A DNA stretch of 64,000 bases from Chrysomallon squamiferum (GCA_012295275.1 CM022677.1:12842934-12906933); one strand, 5' to 3'; counted from the first letter of the stretch, positions 9,926-21,580 are shown. Translations and numbers: made by a program. The notes: generated from the letters alone by a model not told the origin.

Positions 9926-11430
9926 TTATTCTTCTGGATTTGTGGAACATGGTCGCTTGAATACTTGCTCTTTTTCTAGAATCCAGTAAGTTGATACCCA
10001 TTTAGAGCCAATAAGAACGGGACAAGATTCATGAATTGTCATTTTGTTAGGTGAACCATTCCGATATAAATTATAGCTGCACTTTCTTTAGGTTGTATTC
10101 TTACAGAAAGATAAGGAAACACTGTTGCACCTACTTCTACATCACTCATATAGTTTAACCACGTGGCAATTCTGTTTTCACCGGAAGAATATGCTATGTT
10201 GAACTAATCAGTATGAGCCGTGAACTGTCCGCCTATTCCGTAGTTTACCACCTGAAGTGGCTCTGAAGCTTTCATTGAAAGACCTGTGATTGCTTTAATT
10301 CGTTTCTGACTTCTCGTGTCTGCTTCTGTGAAACCTCTTCCTAGACATGTATGTTTGTTAATTATTTTCTCAGATTTGATATTTTTTCCACAGTGATTGA
10401 TTTCAGATGCTTGTAAAAGTGGCATGGTAACTGTTTTAATGTCTTCAATTGCAGCATCACTGATAAAATCACGATAAAGAACAATTTTCGGTGAGAAATG
10501 CAGAATCTCTTCTTTAGCAGGCTTAAGAATTAGAAGCGGATTTTTGATATTGCAATGGTAGCGACATGTCAGACGACGTCTCTGCCGTACTTTGATAACG
10601 TCTTCACCACGACAGAGAGCATCGAAAGTTGTTTTTTCTTTAACTCTGGCATTTTCTTTTCTCTTTTCTCTCATTGAATATTTTTTTCCTTATGTTCGGA
10701 GCACGTTCAAGTCCAGGAGCTAAAAGTAACTGTTCATTTGTCAGATTTAAAACTTTCTCTATCTGTCCCGCTAATTCTCTACCGTTAATTTCATTGTCAT
10801 GAAATACGCTCTGAATTGTTTCCGTTCTTTGTTTCTCTAGACTTATGTCCATCCAAATATGTACATAGTTGTATTTTTTCATTTTGTAAGCAAGGCGACC
10901 TAAGTGATAACAGTCTTCTGCTGATAATCTCTGTATATATCGTTCATATATAAAACCGTCTGCTAATCTTGTCGCATTTAATTTGTACGTGTCTTGAAGT
11001 CGAAACACAGCTGCAGCGACCCCTTCTAAATCTTCGTAACTTGGAAGATGTTCACGAATTTCTTGTAGTTCGGTTAATTCTGTCTGGGACGTAATACTTT
11101 CGTGAAGAATAGGGTGAACATCTCGTTCCCAGTCCAAAGTGAAACGTTTTATATATAAATGCACCAATTGGATTGGCTATGTAACGATTTGGGTGTTTTA
11201 GTGCGATCGAACAGTGCTGTTCAATTTGATGTGAAATTGTTTTCAACTTTTCCAATTTAGTTCCTTCTTCATGAACGTGACTGAAATTTCTTAATGCTGT
11301 TGCCAAGTCTCTTCCTGCTAGTACAGAGCTGTTCAGATGTGATACGGACGTAAACAGTTCTGAATTCACAGCTGATAAAAGCAAAACTAAAATAGTGTAC
11401 TGCGATACATATTTGAAGATGTCTACTAGT
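9926..11430 (-). pseudogene. P4HA-like: Prolyl 4-hydroxylase alpha processed pseudogene
   Basis: Intronless copy of the collagen prolyl 4-hydroxylase alpha subunit, an ER enzyme that uses iron and 2-oxoglutarate. Order: hydrophobic leader TILVLLLSAVNS; N-terminal helices ELFTSVSHLNSS and NPIGAFIY; peptide-binding region with LADGFIYERY and YHLGRLAYKMKKY; linker; ALCRGED; RRRLTCRYH; YRDFISDAAIEDIK; VNYGIGGQFTAHTD; ENRIATWLNYMSD; HESCPVLIGSKWVS ending in TAA at 9926-9928. Iron ligands H, D and distal H, and the 2-oxoglutarate Lys, are all present. Breaks: no in-frame ATG at the leader, a frameshift near 11150-11160 in a TA run, a frameshift near 10640-10670, TAG at 10204-10206, and a frameshift near 10060-10085. 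An A-rich tail follows at 9794-9830. Confidence 0.88.
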
Positions 11431-11457
11431 GATATGAATTCTAAATATCTGGTATAA

Positions 11458-11467
11458 AAATACTTTT
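11458..11467. repeat. Right copy of 10-bp flanking repeat
   Basis: AAATACTTTT, matching 9784-9793. It lies just upstream of the 5' end of the P4HA copy. Confidence 0.5.
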
Positions 11468-11650
11468 TCTTATTTATTGAACATTTGTTTTTGTCTCCGA
11501 GTTTATGTGTGTGTGTGTGTTTGTGTATGAAACACTTTTGGTGTGTTAAGTTTCTGTTATCCTTTGATTATATGTAACCACCTATTTTTGTATTTGTCTG
11601 TCTGTCTTTCTATCATGATGGAAATTACATTAATAATTTGATTTTGTCAG

Positions 11651-11807
11651 AATAAAGTAAGATACAGAAGAAAAAACACTCCTCAAGAAGAAAAAGAAAC
11701 ATTAAAATGTGCATTACAGCTGTCATTTAGAAGCAGCGCACTTCTCAAGTGATGAAGATTTAGAAGGGTTGTCTGCAGCTCAGTTTCTTCTTCGATATGG
11801 AGTCTAA
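11651..11807 (+). pseudogene. Unrecognised terminal exon-like segment with frameshift
   Basis: After TTTTGTCAG the plus strand reads NKVRYRRKNTPQEEKETLKC ALQL. After one extra base it continues HLEAAHFSSDEDLEGLSAAQ FLLRYGV and ends in TAA. The acidic patch and the clean stop look like a real C-terminal exon broken by one base. No family recognised. Confidence 0.35.
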
Positions 11808-12718
11808 TTAAATGTCAGTTTTATGTTACACTAGTTATTAATCTTGTATGCAAACTCTGAATTAAACAGCATTAAGTAAATAACATGAACAGTAACGTGA
11901 TATTAACAGACATTAATAAAATACTCATAAAACTATGAAACAACAACAACAACAACAAAAAAATAAAAATAAAAATGAAAACAGTTTGGGTAAGTAAACA
12001 TTGACTGAAATAGACAATTTATACTCCGATCTACCAACACAGTAAACAGTTTAATAAACAAGACAGAAACTTTACACACTATTACAAATAAACAGTGGCA
12101 ATCAAACGTAAATAAAGAGAAAAGTCCACTGAGGTGTTTACGTAACCGATTTAGAAGAGTTTTAATAAAAAGCTCAGTAACAGAGAGGGTGAGACATTCC
12201 TCAATGAAAGAATAAATCTAGTCTGACGTTGTTAGTCTCTAGGTCAACCAGTCCCTGGTTACCTAGATACATTCCGCAGAATTAACTCAGAAATAAAATT
12301 ATAAAACAAAATTAATAACAGAAATATTCAAAGCTTTTATAATATTTAAAAGATAAATCGTTTCGAGTAAGACATCTGTTAACATGATAGACCTTAAGTG
12401 AAAACATTTATTTTAGAATTAATAAAAAATGTTGTAGCTACTACTCACTGGGTGTATTCATTACTGATTCACAGGAAGTCATTCCACCAACAGATGAGCA
12501 GTATAGACGTATTTTTAAATGTCAGAATATTATTGTTGTAACCTAGCTCGTGACCTAGATGAGCGTCTTACAGGAGCAGCATTTACATCTTGTGATGATG
12601 TCTCTCATCAGCTGTCATATTCACATCCCGCTCTGTCTCAATAAAAGGGCAACAAGTAAATGGAAGGAGAGAAGTGATCACTCGATCAATATTCTCACTT
12701 ACGGTTTACAAAACTTAC

Positions 12719-12860
12719 TGTCATTATCGGGGAGATGTTTACGAGGATTTAATGCTGGGTTACGGCTGTTACAGTGGGGTCTATGTCGTGTGTTACGATA
12801 GATGTTACATGTGGTGGCTCCGTAGTAACTATATCTTTTGAATCCAAGATCTGTGGACAT
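12719..12860 (-). CDS. Putative 5' coding exon, unknown protein
   Basis: Begins with ATG at 12860 and ends at a GTAAGT donor. It encodes MSTDLGFKRYSYYGATTCNI then YRNTRHRPHCNSRNPALNPR KHLPDND. The open frame, basic Arg/Asn-rich composition and perfect donor suggest a first coding exon on the same strand as MCC and P4HA. A possible further exon lies at about 12449-12520 (LYCSSVGGMTSCESVMNTPS) before GTGAGT. Family not recognised; it does not resemble the MCC N-terminus. Confidence 0.4.
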
Positions 12861-12949
12861 TTTTCTGAGATGCAATAAGTTACATCTTCTGATTGAAATA
12901 TTTAAACAGTATTAAAATAACATTTCTTAATATGAGACATAATTATGCA

Positions 12950-13080
12950 GGACTCGAAATAGCCAGTCGCCAGGTCACCAAATGTGACCAAAGTTCCGTT
13001 TAGGCGACGGAAGTAAAAATCATTATGGTTAGTCTCCCCAAAAATATTATTTGGGTGACCTGTTAGTTCTATAAGTTATA
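12950..13080. repeat. Dispersed repeat, related to 27920-28150
   Basis: The GACTCGAAATAGCCAGTC start and the repeated GGTGACC/GGTCACC motifs recur in inverted orientation at 28060-28160. A family of interspersed repeats is likely; class not determined. Confidence 0.5.
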
Positions 13081-13180
13081 ACACAAGAGCCACTATTATA
13101 TTTTTTATCGAAAATATTTATTTCACATAAAATATCTATTTATAAACGCTAATGTTATAGTGAACATTTCCTACCCGTAT

Positions 13181-13427
13181 GTTAAAGGATTATCGGTTGG
13201 TTAACGGAACAATTTATCATAGGAGATAACACTGTAACAAAGTGTTTGCTATTGCTTTTCTTTTCAATTGCACCTTTAATTGGCTAAATTCAAGCCAATC
13301 AACAAATCTAGCGAACTTTTAGAGCTTTACGTTCAAGAATTATCGGTTGGTTAACGGAACAAGTTATCATGGGAGATAACTCTATAACCTTGTATTTGCT
13401 ATTGTTTTTCCTTTTCAATTTCGGTAG
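13181..13427. repeat. Direct duplication, period about 150 bp
   Basis: 13181-13277 and 13331-13427 share ATTATCGGTTGGTTAACGGA followed by ACAAnTTATCATnGGAGATAAC and a similar pyrimidine tail. Includes the GGGAGATAAC motif typical of mollusc genomes. Confidence 0.8.
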
Positions 13428-13459
13428 AGTTACTTACCCGGAACAAAAAATAGAAATAA

Positions 13460-13490
<31 letters not shown>

Positions 13491-14075
13491 ATAAATAAAT
13501 AATGAAAACATACTAAAAAGAAAGATTGAACGCCTTCCTTGTACATCAGCTTGAAAGACAAGTATGACATTTGTCTGAATTGAAAATGTCAGTAATAGAT
13601 ATTCTTAAGAAGAAGAAAAAAAGTAAGTTCTTCTGAAATAATACTATTTATTCATGTTAGAGAATTACATTTGATATACAGACAGATAAATTAAATTTGG
13701 AAGTCAAAAAATTTAAAATGGTAAATGAAAATGTAATATATTTTAATCTGGATAAACAACACTCATTAAAATGATTTATATATATTATTTTTTTTTTTTC
13801 ATCTAGATTAAGACAGATATTGCAAATAATTTACCACGTATCAGTATTATAAGAATTTAGATTTTTTTTTGTTTTACATCTGAAAAGGATATTACAAAGC
13901 ACTCCAATGAACAAAGCAGAGAGATCTTGTGTCGGTTTTTCATTATTATTATTATTATTTTTTATTTAAGCAGCAGGTAATTTGTAATTTGTCGTTCATT
14001 TTTATAGAGTACATTTGAATGTGTGTGTGTGCGTGGGATGTGTGTCTGCTTATATCTTTTATTGTTTGTTTACAG

Positions 14076-14245
14076 CATTAGTCAGAACAAACTCACAGCT
14101 TTATTGAAGCATTGCAGACTGAATGGGGTAACTACAAGAGAGAAAAGAAATCTGGCAGAAGAAAATTAATTCAGACACTTTTACATGTGAAGGCAGAGAA
14201 AGGATTGTTCAAGTTCTGCAGCATTTTCGTCAAGATTATGACTAA
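14076..14245 (+). pseudogene. Unrecognised exon-like segment with frameshift
   Basis: After TTTACAG the plus strand reads ISQNKLTALLKHCRLNGVTT REKRNLAEE. In the next frame it continues KINSDTFTCEGRERIVQVLQ HFRQDYD and ends in TAA. It may belong to the same plus-strand gene as 11651-11807. No family recognised. Confidence 0.35.
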
Positions 14246-14249
14246 TTTT

Positions 14250-15600
14250 GTCTGAGTCAGTTGCAGGATTCAAAGGGAGAATATTGCTTTTTATTTTGTT
14301 TGTTCCTGTGTATGCTATTTATTTATTTATTCTTATAACCTGTGTGATTGTGTTATTTTAAGTTATGTTTTTAGAAATTATTTAATCAAGCATTTGTTTT
14401 TGTATTAAATTTAACAAACAAGAATGAAAAGGCCTGTGTTAGGTGTTTATCATGTGAGAGATATGTTTTGGGTTAATGGAGGTTCTTTTGTTGAAACTAA
14501 TTATTTTTGTGAGGCTGTTTACAATTTTCTTCATGTCCTTGCTGAAAGTTTACGTGTTTTGCGAGGTAACAGAACTGGCTGCATGCTAATGACTTGAATT
14601 ATATCACTGTGTACATTTTGTTGTGTGTCCTCACATCTTTCATTTGGTACTTGTAGCTATTGGTTTTATCTGTTGTCATGGCAGGTATGGTCCAGTAGGT
14701 TGCTTTACCTTCCATAAACTGACATCAACAAGCTTGGCTTTGTTTGTGAATGCATCTTGTTGTAAACATTGTTTATTAAATTTTGTATTTGTATCCTGGT
14801 ACTATATTTTGGTAGATATTTAAAAAGTGAGATGGGTGTTTGTTTGCTTTTTTAATTAATTTTTTTCACTCATTTGGCTTTGTGTTGTTGTTGATGTGCA
14901 GACTGTTTTACTGTTTGCTGAGTCAGAGTTTCAGGATTAGTGTAGGTAATTCCCAGTAAGAAAATGCTGATCCCAGATGTTTACTCTGGGACCAAAAATC
15001 TTTAAGAGTTTTGTTTTCCTTTTTTTGTTATTAATTATTTTCTCTTCAGGGTTTTGTCTGTGTCAGTGTTTGTCAGTGATTTTGATTGGTTTCTTATTTA
15101 TTACATTTTGATCCTGGTCAACGTTTTTCATTTTTTAAAATTAAAGTTGGCCTTTTGCCTGTTGTCTATCATAAATCCCAATTTTCATTTCTGAATCATC
15201 TAAGTTAGTGATCTTTATGTTTTCCATGTTGTTGCATTTTTAGATGAGGATTTGTTGTTATTTTTCCTGGTTCTGAAAGTCTAATGTGTGTAGCTGTGTT
15301 TATAATTTGATGTTACACACAGACCTTACTTGCATTCAGAGAAATAATACATACAAGTGAGAAAATTGTACATAATCTAATATAATATCAACTGTATGAA
15401 CAGAAATAAGACAGTGTTTTCAATATACAGTTTGGTACTTTATTTATCTGTTTACTTATTTATTTATTCTATCCTGTCTACTTTCCTTGTTGTAAAGTCA
15501 GTAAATAAAATAATTTATTGTGGCATTTGATAGGATATGGACTTTTAAAATAAGATTTATTATATCTTTTTGTATTTTATTAATATACGTTAATACATGG
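14250..15600. other. No gene seen (T-rich non-coding)
   Basis: T/G-rich sequence with only short open frames. No splice-bounded exon was supported. Confidence 0.5.
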
Positions 15601-15624
15601 TTTTAAATCTATTATTATTGTCGA

Positions 15625-15740
15625 CCCTGTCAGATACTCTGTTTCTTTCATTCAGTGCACCATATCTATATTAGTTTCTGTCGTATGTGCTACCCTGTGG
15701 TAACTAGATCTGTTCATCCAGTGTTTGTTAGAGGCTGTTG
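15625..15740. repeat. Satellite spacer module, copy 1
   Basis: A non-67-bp module: a TCAGATACTCTGTTT-type start, CATTCAGTGCACCATAT, ATTAGTTTCTG, then CTACCCTGTGGTAAC and ATCTGTTCATCCAGTGT. Related modules occur near 16811, 17633, 18052 and 19426, splitting the array into blocks. Confidence 0.7.
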
Positions 15741-16810
15741 TATGTATCATGGCAAAGAGTCAGTACAAGCCAGTGAATTGTGTATAGTATGTTAGAGGCT
15801 GTGGTATGTACTATCCTGTCAAAGAGTGTGTACAAGCCAGTGAATTGTGTCTAGCATGTTAGAGACTTTTGTATGTACTATCCTCTCAAAAAGTCTGTCG
15901 AAGCCAGTGAATTGTGTCTAGTATATTAGACGCTGTCGTGTGTACTATCCTGTCAAAAAGTCTGTCCAACTCAGTGAATTGTGTCTAGTATGTAAGAGGC
16001 TGTGGTATGTACTATTCTGTAAAAGAGTCTATACAAGCCAGTGAATTGTGTCTAGTACGTTACAGGCAGTGGTATGTATTATCCTGTCAAAGAGTCTGTA
16101 CAAGCCAGTGAATTGTGTCTAGTATGTTAGAGGAAGTGGTATGTGGGGTCCTGACAAAGAGTCTGTACAAGCCAGTGAATTGTGTCTAGTATGTTAGAGG
16201 CTGTGATATGTACTATCCTGTCATACAGTTTGTACAAGCCAGAGAATTTGTGTCTAGTATGTTAGAGGCTGTGATATGTACTATCCTTTCATAGAGTTTC
16301 TACAAGCCAGAGAATTGTGTCTAGTATGTTAGAGGCTGTGGTATGTACTATCCTTTCAAAGAGTCTGTACAAGCCAGAGAATTGTGTCTAGTATGAGGCA
16401 TCACATGTATAATCCTGTCAAAGGGTCGGTCCAAGACAGTGAATTGTGTCTAGTATGTTAGAGGCTGTCGTATGTACTATCGCGTCAAAAAGTCTGTACA
16501 ACCCAGTGAATTGTGTCTAGTATGTTAGAGGCTGTTCTATGTACTATCCTGTCAAAGAGTCTGTAGAAGCCAGTGAATTGTGTCTACTATGATAGAGGCT
16601 TTCATCTGCCGTTCCTGTCAAAAAGTCTGTCCAAGCCAGTGAATAATGTCTAATATCTTAGACGCTATGGTATATACTATCCTGTCAAAGAGTCTGTACA
16701 AGCGATTGAATTGTGTGTAATACGTTAGAGGCTGTAGTTTGTCCTCCCTGTCAAAGAGTATGTACAAGCCAGTGAACTGTGTCTAGTATATTAGAGACTG
16801 TGGTTTGTCG

Positions 16811-16965
16811 TGCCTGTCAGACACTCTTTTTGTTTCATTCAGTGCACCATATTAGTTTCTGTGGTATGTGCTACCCTGTAGTAACGATATCTTTTCATCT
16901 AGTGTAGTGTATGATGCTTAGTATATTAGAGACTCTGGTATGTGCTACCCTGTCAAAGAGGCAGT
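16811..16965. repeat. Satellite spacer module, copy 2
   Basis: Same module as at 15625: CAGACACTCTTTTTGTTTCA, GTGCACCATATTAGTTTCTG, CTACCCTGTAGTAACGATAT, TTTTCATCTAGTGTAGTGTA. Confidence 0.7.
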
Positions 16966-17632
16966 GGTATGTGCTATCCTTTCAAAGAGTTTGTACAAGC
17001 CAGTGAATTGTGTCTAGTATGTTAGAGGCTGTGCTTTGTCGTCCCTGTCAAAGAGTCTCAACTAGCCAGAGGATTGTATCTAGAGGCATCACATGTATAA
17101 TCCTGTCAAACGGTCTGTCCAAGACAGTGAATTGTGTCTAGTATGTTAGAGGCTGTCGTATGTACTATCGCGTCAAAAAGTCTGTACAACCCAGTGAATT
17201 GTGTCTAGTATGTTTGAGGCTATTTTAGGTACTATCCTGTCAAAGAGTGTGTACAAGCCAGTGAATTTTATCTAGTATCTTAGAGCCTGTGGCATTTACT
17301 ATCCTGGCAGAGAGTCTGTACAAGCCAGTGAATTGTGTCTAGTATGTTAGAGGCTTTGATCTGTCGTCCCTGTCAAAGAGTCTATACAAGCCAGTCAATT
17401 ACGTCTAATATCTTAGACGCTGTGGTATATACTATCCTGTCAGAGTCTATACAAGCGATTGAACTGTGTGTAATACGTTAGAGGCTGTAGTTTGTCCTCC
17501 CTGTCAAAGAGTCTGTACAAGTGATTGAATTGTGTGTAGTATGTTAGAGGCTGTAGTTTGTCCTCCCTGTCAAAGAGTCTGACTGTACAAGCGATTGAAT
17601 TGTGTGTAGTATGTTAGAGGCTGTGGTTTGTC

Positions 17633-17800
17633 GTGCCTGTCAGAGACTCAATTTGTTTTATTCAGTGCACCATATCTAGTGGGATGTGCTATTAGTTTCT
17701 GTGGGATGTGCTATCCTGTAGTAACGATATCTTTTCATCTAGTGTAGTGTATGATGCTTAGTATATTAGAGACTCTGGTATGTGCTACCCTGTCAAAGAG
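17633..17800. repeat. Satellite spacer module, copy 3
   Basis: Nearly identical to the module at 19426, including the inserted TCTAGTGGGATGTGCTATTA. The pair marks a recent higher-order duplication about 1.79 kb apart. Confidence 0.7.
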
Positions 17801-18051
17801 TCTGTAGAAGCCAGTGAATTGTGTCTAGTATGTTAGAGGCAGTGGTATGGACTATCCTGAGAAAGTCTGTAGAAGCCAGTGAATTGTGTCTAGTATGTTA
17901 GAGGCTTTGATCTGTCGTCCCTGTCAAAGAGTCTGTCCAAGCCAGTGAATAATGTCTAATATCTTAGACGCTATGGTATATACTATCCTGTCAAAGAGTC
18001 TGTACAAGCCAGTGAATTGTGTCTAGTATGTTAGAGGCTGTGGTTTGTTGT

Positions 18052-18210
18052 GCCTGTCAGAGACTCAATTTGTTTCATTCACAGCACTATATCTAGTAAT
18101 ATTAGTTTCTGTGGTATGTGCTACCCTGTAGTAACAATATCTTTTCATCTAGTGTAGTGTATGATGCTTAATATATTAGATACTCTGATATGTGCTACCC
18201 TGTCAAAGAG
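18052..18210. repeat. Satellite spacer module, copy 4
   Basis: Same order of motifs, with an ATTCACAGCACTATATCTAG variant. Confidence 0.7.
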
Positions 18211-19425
18211 ACTGTACAAGCCATTGAATTTTGTCTGGTATTTTAGAGGCAGTGGTTTGTACTATCGTATCAAATAGTCTGTACAAGCCAGTCAATTGTG
18301 TCTAGTATGTTAGAGGCAGTGGTACGTACTATCCTGTCAAAGAGTCTGAAGTAGCCAGAGAATTGTGTCTAGTATGTTAGAGGTTGTGATATGTACTATC
18401 GACTCAAATAGTGTACAAGACAGTGAATTGTGTGTAGTTAGAGGCAGTGGTATGTACTATCCTGTCAAAGACTCTGTACAAGCCACTGAATTGTGTATAG
18501 TATGTTAGAGGCTGTTATATGTAATATTATGTCAAAGAGTCTGTACAAGCCAGTAAATTGTGTCTAGTATGTTAGAGGCTGTGCTTTGGCGTCCCTGTCA
18601 AAGAGTCTCAGCTAGCCAGACGATTGTGTCCAGTATGTTAGAGGCTGTGATATGTAATATCCTTTCAAAGAGGCTGTAGAAGCCAGAGAATTGTGTCCAG
18701 TATGTTAGAAGCATCACATGTACTATCCTGTCAAAGAGTCTGTAGAATCCAGTGAATTGTGTGTAGTATGTTTGAGGCTGTTTTATTTACTATCCTGTCA
18801 AAGATTCTGTACAAGCCAGTGAATTGTGTCTTGTATCTTAAGGGCTGTCGTATGTACTATCGCGTCAAAAAGTCTGTACAACCCAGTGAATTGTGTCTAG
18901 TATGTTTGAGGCTATTTTAGGTACTATCCTGTCAAAGAGTGTGTACAGGCCAGTGAATTTTATCTAGTATCTTAGAGCCTGTGGTATTTACTATCCTGGC
19001 AGAGAGTCTGTACAAGCCAGTGAATTGTGTCTAGTATGTTAGAGGTTTTGATCTGTCGTCCCTGTCAAAGAGTCTGTCGAATAATGTTATATGTACTATC
19101 CTGAGAAAGTCTGTAGAAGCCAGTGAATTGTGTCTAGTATGTTAGAGGCTTTGATCTGTCGTCCCTGTCAAAGAGTCTATAGAAGCCAGTCAATTATGTA
19201 TAATATCTTAGAAGCTGTGGTATATACTATCCTGTCAAAGAGTCTATACAAGCGATTGAATTGTGTGTAATACGTTAGAGGCTGTAGTTTGTCCTCCCTG
19301 TCAAAGAGTCTGTACAAGTGATTGAATTGTGTGTAGTATGTTAGAGGCTGTGGTTTGTCCTCCCTGTCAAAGAGTCTGTACAAGTGATTGAATTGTGTGT
19401 AGGATGTTAGAGGCTGTGGTTTGTC

Positions 19426-19590
19426 GTGCCTGTCAGAGACTCAATTTGTTTTATTCAGTGCACCATATCTAGTGGGATGTGCTATTAGTTTCTGTGGGAT
19501 GTGCTATCCTGTAGTAACGATATCTTTTCATCTAGTGTAGTGTATGATCCTTAGTATATTAGAGACTCTGGTATGTGCTACCCTGTCAAA
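19426..19590. repeat. Satellite spacer module, copy 5
   Basis: Near-identical to copy 3. Confidence 0.7.
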
Positions 19591-20354
19591 GAGTCTGTAG
19601 AAGCCAGTGAATTGTGTCTAGTATGTTAGAGGCAGTGGTATGGACTATCCTGTCAAAGAATCTGTACAAGCCAGTGAATTGTGTCTTGTATCTTAAGGGC
19701 TGTGGCACGTACTATCCTGTCAGTCTGAACAAGCCAGTGAATTGTGTCTTGTATGTTAAAGGCTGTGGTATGTAGTGTGTCAGAGTCTGTACAAGCTAGT
19801 GAATTTTGTCTAGTATGTTAGAGGCTGTGGTATGTACTATCCTGTCAAAGAGTCTGTACAAGCCAGAGAATTATGTCTAGTATGTCAGAGGTTTTGATAT
19901 GTACTATCCTGGCTAAGAGTGTACAAGCCAGTGCATTTTGTTTAGTATGTTAGAGGCTGTGGTATGTACTATCCTGTCAAAGCGTCTGTACAATCCAGTG
20001 AATTGTGTCTAGTATGTTAGAGGCAGTGGTTTTTACTATCCTGTCTGTCTGTACAAGCCAGTGAATTGTGTCTAGTATGTTTGAGGCTGTTGTATGTACC
20101 ATCCTGTGAAACGAGTCTGTCCAAGCCAGTGAATTGTGTCTGGTATCTTAGAGGTTGTGGTATGTACTATCCTTTCAAAGAGTTTATCCAAGCCAGTGAA
20201 TTGTGTCTAGTATGTCAGAGGCTGTGGTATGTACTATCCTTTCAAAGAGTCTGTACTATCCAGTGAATTGTGTCTAGTATCTTAGGGACTGTGGCATGTA
20301 CTATCCTGTCAGAGTATGTGAATTGTGTCTAGTATCTTAGAGGTTGTATGTAGT

Positions 20355-20401
20355 TTGTTTGTGTGTGTGTGTGTGTGTTTGTGTGAGAGATAGAGATTGA
20401 G

Positions 20402-20500
<99 letters not shown>

Positions 20501-20642
20501 TAGGACAGGCATATACATAGAAGCATTATATAGATAGACAATCAGACAGAGCGCTATAGATTGAAATATTGAAACTTGGAGAGCAGGTAGACAAAGACAC
20601 AGACACACACACAGACACACACACACACACACACACACACAC
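20355..20642. repeat. Compound microsatellite (GT, AT, GA, GACA, CA)
   Basis: GT run at 20355-20385, AT at 20403-20422, AG at 20423-20487, GACA after it, then CA at 20600-20642. It abuts the end of the 67-bp satellite. Confidence 0.95.
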
Positions 20643-21321
20643 TGACTGCAGCAGACTCATGTAGATGTAGAGATGAATAAACTGATAGATAAACAGAACT
20701 GACAATGAGATGTGTACAGGATGGTGTGCTGTGTTATGTTGAGAGAGAAAGGATGATAGAAACATGTACAGATGTATAACAGAGATTCTGATATAGACAG
20801 GCAGGATTATAGAAAGAGATTTTTACTGGACTTTGAAACTAGATTTAAAAAATGTATTTAAAAATGACAGTAAATTTAGGAATAAATGATGGCTGCATGG
20901 ATACTGAAATATTTTTAATATTTTGATATACAGAATTGTAAAAAGAACTTACCTTGAGGGACTGAGTATATTGAAATATCTTTAGTATTCGTAAGAATTA
21001 TTTTACTATTAATATGTCATTGGTAATCCAAACAAACAGCTTTCTGTCCATTGCTCTAGCCCTATGTTCATTCATAATAATGTTATCTCCAGAATGTCCA
21101 AATTGTGTCTCTCTCTACCAGTGAATTTACTTGCCTGCCAGTATGTCTATCTATCTGTCTATCTATCTTCAGTCATCTATCTATAAAATATACATATACC
21201 AATATAAGCACTGTAATCCACTTACTCATGTACAAAAACCCATCCTCACTCTCTAACACTTTATTACACATAAACATATGCCTATCAGCTTAGCTCTCTA
21301 TATGTCTCTGTATCTGTCTGT

Positions 21322-21580
21322 ATAATTATATACACATCTCTCTGTATGTCTGGCTCTGTGTCTGTCAGTCTATCTCACTAATTATATATCCTTCTCATTA
21401 TACACATCTCTGTATGTCTGACTCTGTGTCTGTCAATCTATCTCACTAATTATATATATCCATCTCATTATACACATCTCTCTGTATGTCTGACTCTGTG
21501 TCTGTCAGTCTATTTCACTAATTATATACCCTTCTCATTATACACATCTCTCTGTATGTCTGTGTCTATCAAACTTCCAG
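21322..21580. repeat. 70-bp tandem repeat, about 3.7 copies
   Basis: The unit begins TTATACACATCTCTCTGTAT, then GTCTGACTCTGTGTCTGTCA and ends ATATATCCTTCTCA. Copies differ by a few substitutions and small indels. Confidence 0.85.

Larger units (their letters stand above)
15620..20345. repeat. Satellite of about 67-bp units with higher-order structure
   Basis: About 4.7 kb built from roughly 60-70 diverged copies of a unit containing GTCTGTACAAGCCAGTGAAT, TGTGTCTAGTATGTTAGAGG and CTGTGGTATGTACTATCCT. Most units are 66-68 bp. Longer blocks repeat as wholes: the segments beginning near 16395, 17095 and 18840 share the same ordered variants (ACTATCGCGTCAAAAAGTCT, then CTATTTTAGGTACTATCCTG), and 17630-17850 nearly equals 19425-19640. 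Some stretches with 66-bp spacing keep an open minus-strand frame (YRLFDREDK...PLTYYTQFN), but most of the array has stops, so coding use is unlikely. Confidence 0.95.

Noticed and set aside
15620-20345. CRISPR array
   Set aside because: Units are continuous tandem repeats of about 67 bp without unique spacers, in a eukaryotic genome; this is a satellite.
20309-20765. Overlapping long minus-strand open frames
   Set aside because: They translate GT/GA/CA microsatellites into Cys-Val, Leu-Ser and similar runs; not genes.
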